A stretch of 64,000 nucleotides of DNA from positions 6,115,920 to 6,179,919 of the forward strand of contig CM034241.1 of assembly GCA_019916065.1 (NCBI GenBank). Reading direction: 5' to 3'. Shown piece by piece: positions 40,101 to 52,100 of this stretch. This stretch comes from Vitellaria paradoxa (lineage: Eukaryota > Streptophyta > Magnoliopsida > Ericales > Sapotaceae). The stretch's first letter is position 1; every line of letters starts with the position of its first letter. Under the pieces are notes generated by a model that saw nothing but the letters and a program-made list of their open reading frames with translations, made no database searches and was not told the origin of the DNA. The position numbers and the translations under genes are program-made.

Positions 40101-43100
40101 GGCGCGTGGCCCATATGCTAATACATTGAATGTTTCTACTCTTGGAAATCGAAAGGGCAAGAAATTAATTCATTTTGGGCCCAGGAAGTCTGAAGGACCC
40201 TTAAAAGCTGCTAGGAATGTTCAATGGATACGAGTAGGTGAAAAATCCAAACAATTAACGAGAAACCCAAAAGACTATCTAGTGGACCCCCCAGCAGTTA
40301 ATAGATTTGAAATTTTGAGAGATCAGATTAATGATGAGCATTTAATGGAGAAGTCTGATAATATAGGAGACGAGGAAGAAATTAAGGAGATTTTTGCTCA
40401 ATCACTGGACAGTTGGAAATTCTATGGGAAAAAGTACAGCTCCAGGAAATCTCACTAGAATGATCATGGAAAACAACAGATACTTCCACAAGTTAGTACC
40501 CAAATTGATGAATTCCCAGGTGATAATTTCCAAACAGAAGATCCTAGTGAAGTAGGAAATTTCACAGATGTTGAGAATATGATTGTCCCCTTTGATTTCC
40601 AAGAAAGTGAATAGGGGAAAATCCTTGATTGTCAACCTTTGGCTTCCTACAGTCCAAATGAAGCTTGGCAGGAAGCCTCTGATCTCCTGCTATTGGGAGA
40701 CTGTGGAAAGGACCAATGTAAGATCTCTGCCTGGGTGATTAACAGAATGAAAACATTTAAGAAGATTTTGGGTATCTCAAGTGAAGGATTTGAAGAAAGG
40801 ATTATGGAATTACTCCAATCAATCGAGGAGAAGAGGAAATTGCATTTCAGTGGACAAAAGAAGCAACAAAAGAGCCATACCAGAAGAGGAGCTAGGGAGC
40901 TAAGGAACTTGCAATGTTTAATAAGTTACGATAAGGAAGAAAGGGAGTCTAACCTTGAATCAATTAGAGGGGAGGAGACAATGTCTTTATGTTATAAATG
41001 ATACCAAAAATCTTAAGTTGGAATGTAAGGGGTTGTGGAAAGGAGAAAAGGTTGTTAATTAGAGCCTCACTCAAAAAATGGTAGCCAAATGTGGTCTGTC
41101 TGTAGGAAACTAAACTCAGTATGGTTGATGATTTTACAGTCAAATCTCTTTGGGGTGGGATTTGGTGCAAATGGGTTGTCCTGGAGTCTATAGGAGCCCC
41201 GGGAGGTATCCTAGTCATGTGGGATAGCAGGAAATTGCAGGCAGTGGCTTCTGAGATTGGTTCCTTTTCCATCTCAGTCTTATTTAAGCATAAAGAAGAA
41301 GTACTGCCTGGTCCTTTATTGGGGTATATGGTCCAGTAGACAAAGCATTGAAGAATGAGTTTCTTGAAGAAATTGGGGCAGCAGTCTACAGATGGAATCA
41401 GTCATAGTGCTTGGGGGGTGACTTTAACATGGTCAGATATACTGAGGAAAAATGGGGCTGCACCAAAAGAACAAAGCAAATGAAAAGCTTCTCAGATTTT
41501 ATAGAAGAATTACAATGCATCAACTTACCCCTCAATGGAAGCAAATTCACCTGGAGTAATAGTATTAGTAAGTCAAGGCTTGATAGATTTTTGGTTTCTT
41601 CTGAGTGGAAGGATTTTTTTCCCACATTACTGCAGAAAACTCTTCCTAGGCTAATTTCCGACCATTTTCCCCTCATGTTGGATGGGGGAGGATTGAAAGG
41701 TGGTCCTAAACCTTTTCGATTTCAGAACATGTGGTTGCAGGTGGAAGGATTCAAGGAAATGGTTGCTCAGTGGTGGAATAGCTACAAAATTTATGGGTCT
41801 GCAAGCTACAGGTTGACTCAGAAACTTAGAAACCTCAAAACAGATCTTAAGAAATGGAACTCAGAGGTCTTTGGAAGCATTAAACAACAGAAAATTCAAC
41901 TGGAAAAAGAAATTCAGACCCTTGACTTGATGGATGAAGCTGGCAGCATCTCAGATCAAGGCAGACAACAGAGATAAGAAAAGATCCTGGGCTTAAACTA
42001 GATAATCAAAATGGAGGAGATTAGCTGGCGTTAGAGTCCAATGGCTTAGAGAAGGGGATCGAAACACCAAGTTCTTCCATAAAATGGCATCTGCAAACAA
42101 AAGGAAGAACTGGATTGACAAACTGCAGGTCAACGGGGAACTGACAGGCGACCAAGGAGTGATTAAAAATAGCATTGTGGAATTCTACAAGAATCTGTTT
42201 ACTGAAGAAGAAAAATGGAGGCCCAAGGTGAATGATATGGAATTATCACATCTGAATTCTCAGTTTGCAGCAAGAATAGAAAGCCTTTTTGCTGAAACTG
42301 AGATTTATTCAGCGCTTATGGGCCTAAATGGAGATAAGGCCCTTGGTCCAGATGGTTGGACTTTAGCATTCTTTCAACACTGCTGGAGTATATTAAAAGA
42401 GGATCTAATGTCTGTTTTTGCAGATTTCCACAGAAGCGGTAGTTTTGGTCGCTGCATAAACTCCACCTTTATTGCACTAGTCCCCAAAAAAAATGGCGCA
42501 ATAGAGATAAAGGACTACAGACCTATCAGCTTGGTGGGTGCAGTCTACAAGATTATTTCGAAGGTGCTTGCAAGCAGATTGAAACAGGTGCTGGAAAATC
42601 TTATCTCTGATTCTCAGCATGCTTTTGTGGGGGGAAGACAGATATTGGATGCTAATTTGATAGCCAATGAGATCTTGAACACCAGAATCAAAAGCAAGAA
42701 AAGTGGATTAATTTGAAAGCTGGATTTAGAGAAGGCTTTCGATCATGTTAACTGGAACTTCCTAATTTATTTGTTGAAAAGGATGGGCTTTGGAAATAGA
42801 TGGTGCCAGTGGATAAAATGGTGCATCTCCACGGTTAGTTTCTCCATATTGATTAATGGCTCTCCCGAAGGCTTCTTTCCAGCATCTAGAGGACTAAGAC
42901 AAGGTGACCCCTTATCACCTTTCCTCTTTATTTTAGTAATGAAAGTATTCAGCAGGATGATGGAAAAGGTTGAAAAGGCAGACTTTATTGAAGGCTTCTC
43001 AGCTAGTTCCAGCAATAACAACCTCAGAATATCTCATCTACTGTTTGCAGATGACTCCATAATCTTCTATGGAGCAGATCTATTACAATTAGGCCATTTA

Positions 43101-46100
43101 AGGTGTATACTTTTGGGTTTTGAAGTTGTAATTGGGCTGAAAATAAAGCTCAGTGAATCTGAGGTTTTGTCAGTGGGACAGTGCTCAGATCTGGAAGAAT
43201 TAGTTGCTGTTTTAGGCTGCAAAACAGGCTCTCTACTCACTGTTTATTTGGGTATGCCATTGGGAGCCAAATTATCCTCCAAACTGATTTGGGAACCTAT
43301 ACTAGAAAGATGCAGGAAAAGGCTGGCTGAATGGAAAATTAGTTACTTATCAGCTGGTGCAAGAATCACCTTGATTAAAAGTGTTCTCTCTAGTCTTCCA
43401 ACTTACTATTTCTCTCTATTTCCTACCCCAATTTCTGTGTTAAAGGAGCTGGAGAAACTTCAGCGAAATTTTCTCTGGGGAAGAATTGAAGAAGTCTTCA
43501 AACACAATCTAGTGGACTGGAAAACTGTATGTAGGCCTATTCAATCGGGAGGAACTGGAATAAGGAAGTTGAGGCTTTACAATGAAGCTCTGATGGGGAA
43601 ATGGCTCTGGAGATTTGCCCAAGAAGACTCCAGTCTATGGAAACGACTGATAGTTAATAAATATGGAAAAGAGAAGGGAGGATGGCTTTCAGCTGAGGTT
43701 CCCAATACTTTCGGCACAAGCATATGGAAATGTATAAGAAGGATTTGGTACAATTTTAACAGCTGTATTTCATGGAAAGTGGGAAAGGGAGACAGATTAC
43801 TGTTCTGGAATCACAAATGGTTGGAGATGGGCAGCATATCAGAGTTATTTCCTGACATTTATGCCATCGCAGCAGATAAGAATGCCACAATCTCAGATTA
43901 TAGCAAAGGGTTTGGACAGAGAAGAGTTTGGACTATCAAACTGCGAAGAAATATGAACGACTGGGAATTAGAGAGCTTTGGTTCTCAGATGGACCTTCTC
44001 TATTCTCTTCAGGTGGAAGACACAGCAGATGCAATGATATGGAAGCAGACACATCAGAATGTCTTTACTGTGAAGTCTTTCTACCTTTCACTTCTCGGTG
44101 CTGAGAAGGAAAACTTTCCTTGGAAGCAACTATGGAAAACCTTGGTCCCCACAAAGATCATTTTCTTTTCCTGGTGTGCTGCAAGGGGGAGGATTCTTAT
44201 CGTGGATAATCTAAAACTTAGGGGCTACTCTATGGCTAATAGATGTTCCCTATGCCTTAGATGCGAAGAGTCAATTGACCACCTGTTCTTTCACTGCACA
44301 TGGCCTTCCGAGCTGTGGAGTCTCGTTCTCTCTTGCTTTGGAGTGCATATGTGCTTTCCCAAAGACCTAATGAGCTTTCTATTAGCATGGTGGGGTCAAC
44401 CATTGGGAAAGAGGAGAAGGAAGATATGGAATCTGGTACCTTTTTGCTTAATATGGCTGATCTGGAAGGAAAGAAATAGGAGGATCTTTGAAAACAGATA
44501 GAGGACTATTTTGCGTGTCAAAAGCCTCTTCCTATCTTCTTTATATAGTTGGGTAGAAAAGGAAAGGGAGATTGATCTTTGTTCTTTTATACAATTTGTT
44601 GCAAGTATGCAGTGAATAGGGAAATTGTAATTTTTTTCACTTTTCTTTTCAGCATCGCTTCGATGCTATTAATAAAATCTACTTATCTTTTCAAAAAAAA
44701 AAAAAAAAAAAAATAATGAGACTATTGATCATTTGTTTTGTTCTGTTAACTTGATGTACATTGTCGGACCAATTTCTTAATAATTTAACCTTTTAGGACA
44801 TTGGTGATTTAACATAGCATTAGAGCTTGGCTATGGTATTTTGTGTTAAAATCTTACCTTAAATCCAACGGTCAATAGTTGCATGTGTTTTGTCAGATTT
44901 ATAGTTTGTCTTTTGGTTGAAAGCATGGAGATTTAATTGTAACTGGCAGAACGCCCTACGCTTAGCTGCGGGTTTTTGCAATATATTTGATTTTATGATA
45001 GATGAGCATATGCAAAATGCAAAATAATATTTAATGTAACAAACATATAATATTTAAACACTTAAAAAAAAAGGAACATTTCAACTACCTAAATTATGGC
45101 AAAATGATCCAGCATAGACAAAAAAAAAAAAAAGTGTGATATACGTCGGTACTCCAAACAAAAAATAAAAATAAAACACAAAAATAAAAAAAATGTGACG
45201 TGTCAGACCACCAACAATTCCTCAAATACCTCTGTTAGAATTTAGGAATGATATGATTTTATTTTCTATTTTGGATTGATATAGGATTAATTAGGATATT
45301 TTCTTATCTTGGTTTATTTCCTTATCTTGGTTTATTTCCTTATGTGATGTAAGTTTGGAATTATAAATAAGACCTTAGGGAGAAGAGAAAATTCAATTCA
45401 CTCTCTCCCTTTTTCTTCTTTCTTGTTTTTCAACTTGGTATCAGAGCACTATTACATAAAAAAAAAAAAAAAAAAAAATTAGGGCAAAAAGGGGGTCGGA
45501 ACCTCTGTCTCATCGCCGGCCGATCCTCCGGTCGTCGGAATTGCTCGCCGACCATCCTAGGAGAGTCGCCGGCCGCCGACGACCCTCACCCACCTGAGCA
45601 GGTCACTGGAGTAGCACCGACGCGCCCTCACGCGCCATCGGCCGCTGTTGGCCAGCCCTCACGCGCCAGCCTCCTCTTGGCGCGTGTAGGCGCGTGCACC
45701 TCCGGTGTGTCTCCGGCGTTGAACGGCGATGCTCGCCTGAAGTAGGAGAGTCATCCCGTTGCTCCAAATCTGGTTCTTCCTGGTTGTTGGTGTGATTTGT
45801 TCTTGATCTGGATTCCCTTCGCTGACGGTTCTCTCTGCTGTTGTTGATCTGGTTTGTCCGCTGTTGCTGATCTGGTTTGCTTCTTCGTTGCTGATGTTCT
45901 GTTGCTGATATGATAATTGATCTGGTTCTCGTTGCTGCTTCTAATCTGGTTCTCTCTTCCTAATTGATGTGGTTTGCTCCTTCGTTGCTAATGATTTGTT
46001 GCTGCTTCTATTTACGGTTGCTGATCTGCTAATGCTGTGTTGATACTCTACTGATCTAGTTACCCTATTCTCGTTGGTTGTTGATTTCGGTTTCCTGTTT

Positions 46101-49100
46101 ATTTTTCATGGCCGAAGGGAAAATTAATGTTATTGAACTGAAATCCATATTAATGAAAGATGAAGATGTTCCTCGTTCGATTACTTCTAAGAAATTAAAT
46201 GGATTAAACTATTTGGCTTGGGCCCATGCCGTGAAAGTGTTTCTTCGTGGGAAGAAGAAACTAAAATTTCTTACTAATCTTCCACCCAACTCAGATAATA
46301 TTGAGTATGATGATTGGTTGAGTGAAGATTCTGTTGTTATGGGCTGGTTATGGCACAGTCTTGAGCCCCACATTGCCACTACGGTAGAATTTTGTGATTC
46401 TTCAAAGAAAATATGGGATTCTCTTGCTAACTCATTCTCCCAACAGAGTAATGTCTCACGAGTGTTTGAGTTATATGAGCAGATTTTTGCAACCAAACAG
46501 GGTGGTCGTCCTCTTTCAGAATATTACAGTGTCCTTAAGAACCTTTGGGATCAACTGTTACAGTATAGGCCCTTTACTACTGATCTTGAGCAACAAAAGC
46601 GACACTGGGAAGATTTTATGATTGCCTCCCTTCTCTCTGGGCTTGATATTGACCTCCGTGGCTTCAAAGATCAAATTCTTGCTAGTGAAACTTTACCTAC
46701 AGCTGCCAATGCTTACTCTCGCCTTTTGCGATCATCCTTAGGTCATCATACTCAAAGTCAGGCCACTACTTCTAAAACATCTGCCTTGATCTCCACTGAC
46801 ACTGTTACAGGAGCCTTTCGTGGTAGTATGCGTGGACGTGGTCGTTCTTCTCGAGGCTCGTTACGTGGTGGTCGATCTTCTCAAGGGCGAGGGGATCGGA
46901 AGTGCTCTCACTGTGGTCGTACCAATCACACCGAGCCTTATTGTTGGGCCAAGTATGGTAAACCGGATCAAGCTCATCATGTGTCAGATGGTTCTATTCC
47001 TGTCACGTCCACCCAGTCGACACACACTGCTTCAGAACCTTCAAGTTTCAACAATGATCTTGCTACCCAATTGAGTGAGCTATTGCAAACCCTTCGGAAA
47101 CCTCATCCATCTACTTCCACTGTTACCTTGGCAAATTCAGGTAATATCGCTTGTACTGCTTCCACTCCATCTTCTTGGGTCATTGATTCTGGTGCAAGCT
47201 CTCATATTTCTGGTAAATCCTCCCTATTCTCTCATTTAAATCCCATTAATCATCATGTTGTTTTAGCTGATGGATCTTCCCGACCTGTACAAGGACAAGG
47301 AGTTATTTCTCCAAATCCTTCAATTCATTTACCTCAGTGTCTTTATGTACCTAATTTTCCATTCAATTTACTTTCTGTTAGTCAATTAACCAAATCCTTA
47401 CATTGTTCTGTAACCTTTTCTCCTACCTCTTGTGTATTTCAGGACCTCACGAATAAGAGGACGATTGGTTTGGGGCATGAGAAAGACGGGCTCTACTATC
47501 TTGATCCAGCTAGCTTTTCTACTGCCGCTTCACCTGCTTTGAGTGCAACAGTCTCTCCACTCTAATGGCATTTTCGTCTTGGGCATCCCTCATTAAATAA
47601 ATTGAAGTCTTTCATTTCTCATTTAAGTCCTGTATCGAGTCTAGATTGTGAGGCTTGCCAGCTTGGCAAGCACCACCGTAGTTCTTTTTCTAGTCATGGT
47701 GTCAGTCGTCAACCAGAACCTTTTGATTTAGTTCATACTGATATTTGGGGACCATCTCGAATTACTAGTATTAATGGTTTTCAATATTTTGTTATTTTTG
47801 TTGATGATCATTCCCGCATGACTTGATTATTTTTGATGAAACAGAGGTCTGATTTACCATACATTGTGACTCGCTTTTAAAATGAGATTCTTACCCAATT
47901 TAACAAACGTGTCAAAATTTTTCGATTAGATAACGCTCTAGAATACGTACAATCTGTTATGGAAACCTTTTGTACTGATCGGGGTATTATCCATCAGACC
48001 ACATGTATTCATACCTCCCAACAAAATGGTGTCGCCGAGCGCAAACATCGTCATTTGCTCGATGTTGCTCGTACTATGATGTTTAATATGCATGTGTCCA
48101 AACCTTTTTGGGGAGATGCTGTTCTCACTGCTTGTTTTCTCATTAATAGGATGCCATCTGCTGTGTTAGATAACAAGTCTCCTTTTTCTATCTTGTATCC
48201 TGAAGGTAATTCTTTTCCTCTTACTCCTCGAGTCTTTGGTTGTGTGGCCTTTGTTCATAGTCTAGATCCTGGTTTAGATAAGTTATCTCCTCGTTCTCGA
48301 AAATGCATGTTTTTAGGCTATTCTCGTACTCAGAAAGGGTACCGTTGTTATCACCCACCTTCTCGTAAGTATTTTGTAAGTGCTGATGTTACATTTTTTG
48401 AATCTACACCCTTCTTCTCTGACTCTGGGACTCAATTATCCCCTGACTTACTGTCCCGCATTCAGGGGGAGTCATATCCTACTCGTGAGGGGGAGACCAG
48501 TCCTGGAAACCCGAGTCCTACATTACCTTTATCTTTTTCTCACCCTTCTGTGCAGGAATCTCAGCAAAATCAGTTACAGTTATACCAGCGGGATCAGAAT
48601 AGACATGTTGTTTCTTATGGCCCATCCAACTCGTCAGAATTGTCTGAGGTCCAAACCTCTACTCCATCTCCCTCTGATGATGATTTACCCATTGCTCTAC
48701 GTCGATGTAAGCGTACTTGCACCCAACATCCTCTTGCTAAATTTGTTTCATATTATCGTGCTTCCCCTTATTTGTATTCTTTTATTTGTGCCTTGTCTTC
48801 AGTCTCCCTTCCAGTCTCATATCAAGCAGCGTTGTCTTCACCTGGGTGGAAGCGTGCCATAGATGAGGAAATGGAGGCACTTTATGCAAATCATACTTGG
48901 GACCTAGCCCAATTACCTTCCGGGAAGAAAACAGTGGGCTGTCGTTGGGTTTATAACGTCAAGTATCTTCCGGATGGATCAGTTGAGCGGCTTAAAGCAT
49001 GTCTTGTTGCTAAAGGCTATACTCAGACTTATGGCGTTGATTATCTAGAGACCTTCTCTCCAGTTGCTCGTCTCAATTCAGTTCGCAATCTACTTGCTGT

Positions 49101-52100
49101 AGCTATAAGTCGATCTTGGCCACTCTACCAGCTGGATATTAAAAATGTTTTTCTTCATGGTGAACTCCACGAAGAGGTTTATATGGATCAACCACCAGGT
49201 TATGTGGTTCCTGGGAGTGAACACTTAGTCTGCCGGTTACGTAAGTCTTTGTATAGTCTGAAACAACCCCCCCGTGCTTGGTTTGATCGCTTCAGTGATG
49301 TTCTACTCAAGTATGGTCTACAACGGTCTACCTCAGATCATTCTGTCTTTACTCTGCATTCCTCTACTGGTACAATTGTGTTGATTGTATATGTTGATGA
49401 CATCATTATTTCGGGTGATGACGCCGCAGGCATTGCTGATTTAAAAACTCATTTGAGTCACCACTTTCACACCAAAGACTTGGGTGCCCTCCGTTACTTT
49501 CTTGGCATTGAAATAGCACGATCCAACACAGGACTTATGCTTTCCCAGCGCAAGTATATTTTAGATCTTTTATCTGAGACTGGCTTACTTGGCTCTCGGC
49601 CTGCTGAAACTCCCATGGATGCCTCTGTTAAACTTGATGCTACTACTGGCTCACCATTTTCTGAGTGAGTCGATATCGACGACTAGTAGGGAAGTTGATT
49701 TATCTCACAGTTACTCGTCCTGACATTACTTATGCGGTCCATGTTGTCAGTCAATTTATGCATGCTCCTCGAGACACCCACTTTGAAGCAGTCTGTCGTA
49801 TTCTACGTTATCTGAAGGGTGCTCCTGGTCGCGGTTTATTTTATCGTCCTTCTTCTCTATTGGTGTCCGGCTATAGTGACGCTGATTGGGCTGGAAATCG
49901 TGATGATCGAAGGTCCACTTCGGTTACTATACCTTTGTTGGTAATAATTTAGTTACTTGGCGCAGCAAAAGACAACAAGTTGTGGCTCGTTCAAGTGCTG
50001 AGGCTGAGTATCGTGCTATGGCTCATACTGCCTCTGAACTGCTCTGGGTTCGTTCACTACTTCGGGATTTTGGTGTTGATGTTCTTGCTCCAATGGCTAT
50101 GCATTGTGACAATCAAGCAGCCATCTTTATTGCAAATAATCCTGTGTTTCACGAACGTACTAAACACATTGAGGTTGATTGCCATTTTATTCGGGACTTA
50201 TTACTTCGTAAAGAGCTGAGCACTCCGTTTGTTCGATCCTCTTCTCAATTGGCTGATCTTCTTACAAAACCTTTGCCTCGGTCTTCATTTCAGAATCTCT
50301 CATCCAAGCTGGGCATTTTTGACTTATATGCTCCAGTTTGAGGGGGAGTGTTAGAATTTAGGAATGATATGATTTTATTTTCTATTTTGGATTGATATAG
50401 GATTAATTAGGATATTTTTTATCTTGGTTTATTTCCTTATCTTGGTTTATTTCCTTATGTGATGTAAGTTTGGAATTATAAATAAGACCTTAGGGAGAAG
50501 AGAAAATTCATTCACTCTCTCCCTTTTTTTCTTTCTTGTTTTTCAACTACCTCAAACAACAGTAAAATGATCCATTATGGACTTAAAAAAATAATGCATC
50601 ATGTGTTGGACCACTAACCAAACCAAACCAACCAAGCCTTTTCCCACTAGGTAGGGTCAGCTATATGGATTTGTCGACGCCAATTTGATCTGTTTAGGGA
50701 CATGTCCTCCGATAAGTCTAAGTAGGTTAGGTCATGTTTAATGGTTTCTTTCCAGCTTCTCTTGGGTCTTCCTCTACCTCTCATACTCCTGACAATCTCC
50801 ATACTTTCACACCTTCTAACAGGTGCCTCTGCTGGACGCCTTCTAAAATGACCAAACCATCTTCATCGGTTTTCTCTCATTTTATCTTCAATCGGTACTA
50901 TTCCTACTTTGTCCCTAATCTCCTCGTTCCTAATCCTATCTTTCCTTGTAATCCCGCACATCCACCTTAGCATCCTCATCTCCGCAACTGCCATCTTCTG
51001 ATCATGATTATGCTTTACTGCCCAACATTCTGATCCATATAGCAGCGCTGGTCTAACCGCTACCTTATAATACTTTCCTTTCACCTTGAGGGAAATTTTT
51101 CGATCGCACAAAACCCCCGAAACACTCCTCCATTTGGTCCATCCAGCTTGAATTCTGTGACTTACATCAGTATCAATCCCTCCATCTTGTTGCACCATAG
51201 ATCCAAGATACCTAAATTTATCTTTCTCTACAGTCTTTTGTGTGCCTAAACTTACTTCTATACTACTCGTTATCCTATTTTGACTAAACTTACATTCCAT
51301 ATATTCCGTCTTGCATCGGCTTAGCCTAAACCCTTTTGTCTCTAGCGTATCCCGCCACAATTCTAGCTTAGCATTCACTCCTTCTCTCGTCTCATCTACT
51401 AAAACAATACTAAAACTAAAACTAAAACTAAATTTTTATATAAAATAACATTAGCATCTCAAAAAAAAAAAAAAAAAAAACCCTCAAAATACTTATGTCA
51501 GCTTCCTATGAAGCCACGTATGACTTCCTTATGAATCCCTCACATGTTAATGTATTAGTATAGATTGTTGGCCTTTGTTGAGGACCTTTTCATTTTTGTA
51601 ATTGGATGACATCCCTTGATGCCCTTTATATGTGAATTATCTTTTATTTATTAAAAAATAAAGAAAAAATGTTTGTGTCTGCTACAATATTTCCTAGATA
51701 CTTTTTATTGTATTCACTGTTTTAATGGAAAATTGTTGTTTCTTGCCAGAGTTTAACTTGGCTTATTATTATGCCGTGGTTTATCTTGGAAATAATGATG
51801 GTTCTTGTATTTCTGCCTTCAAATTTTCTTATTTTCTTTTTTATCCTGATGTGGCAGACTTACAATGAAGTTCAGCATTGCTTTCTGACTGTTGGCTTGG
51901 TATACCCTGAGGATTTGTTTGTCTTTCTTCTAAATGTGAGTACCATTTCCTAGCTAGATAGATTTTGGAGCACCATTACAATGAAGAGTTCAGTATCATT
52001 TGGTGGTTGCCATTGTTACCTCCCTGTACACTTGTGCATGAAAAATAAAGAAAAGTGATTGCACATTACGCGGTGTACCTTTAGCTACCCTGCTCTAAAA

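Larger units (their letters stand above)
38874..44712 (+). mobile_element. L1-type LINE, sense to SGR6 (LINE-1 copy B)
   Basis: 5.84 kb bounded by a perfect 19-bp duplication ATAATGAGACTATTGATCA (38855-38873, 44713-44731). Ends with a signal AATAAAATCTACTTATCTTT and about 23 A. Same family as copy A by ORF1 and ORF2 sequence and by the 3' end, but clearly diverged. The perfect duplication and kept tail show it is the younger of the two. It starts almost at the ORF1 ATG region, like copy A. Confidence 0.95.
45233..50548 (+). mobile_element. Full-length Ty1-copia element, sense to SGR6 (copia-1)
   Basis: 5,316 bp with two LTRs and a 5-bp duplication ACCTC (45228-45232, 50549-50553). LTRs start TGTTAG and end CAACT. 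Primer-binding site TGGTATCAGAGC at 45436-45447 (initiator Met tRNA); polypurine tract TTTGAGGGGGAG at 50337-50348. The pol order is protease, integrase, RT, RNase H, which defines copia. The short LTRs (about 200 bp) fit a compact lineage. Confidence 0.95.
33469..51857. other. SGR6 intron 12 (18.4 kb)
   Basis: The largest intron: repeat block 33660-37330, RTE tail 37423-37750, L1 copy B 38874-44712, copia 45233-50548 and a second RTE tail to about 51400. The stretches 37765-38854 and 51480-51857 show no gene. Donor AAG|GTTTTC and acceptor GTGGCAG|ACTTAC are intact. Confidence 0.85.

Noticed and set aside
46078..46107. Upstream ATG ([10 protein letters not shown]) as the copia gag start
   Set aside because: The hydrophobic extension is unlike gag; MAEGKINV at 46108 fits the family better.
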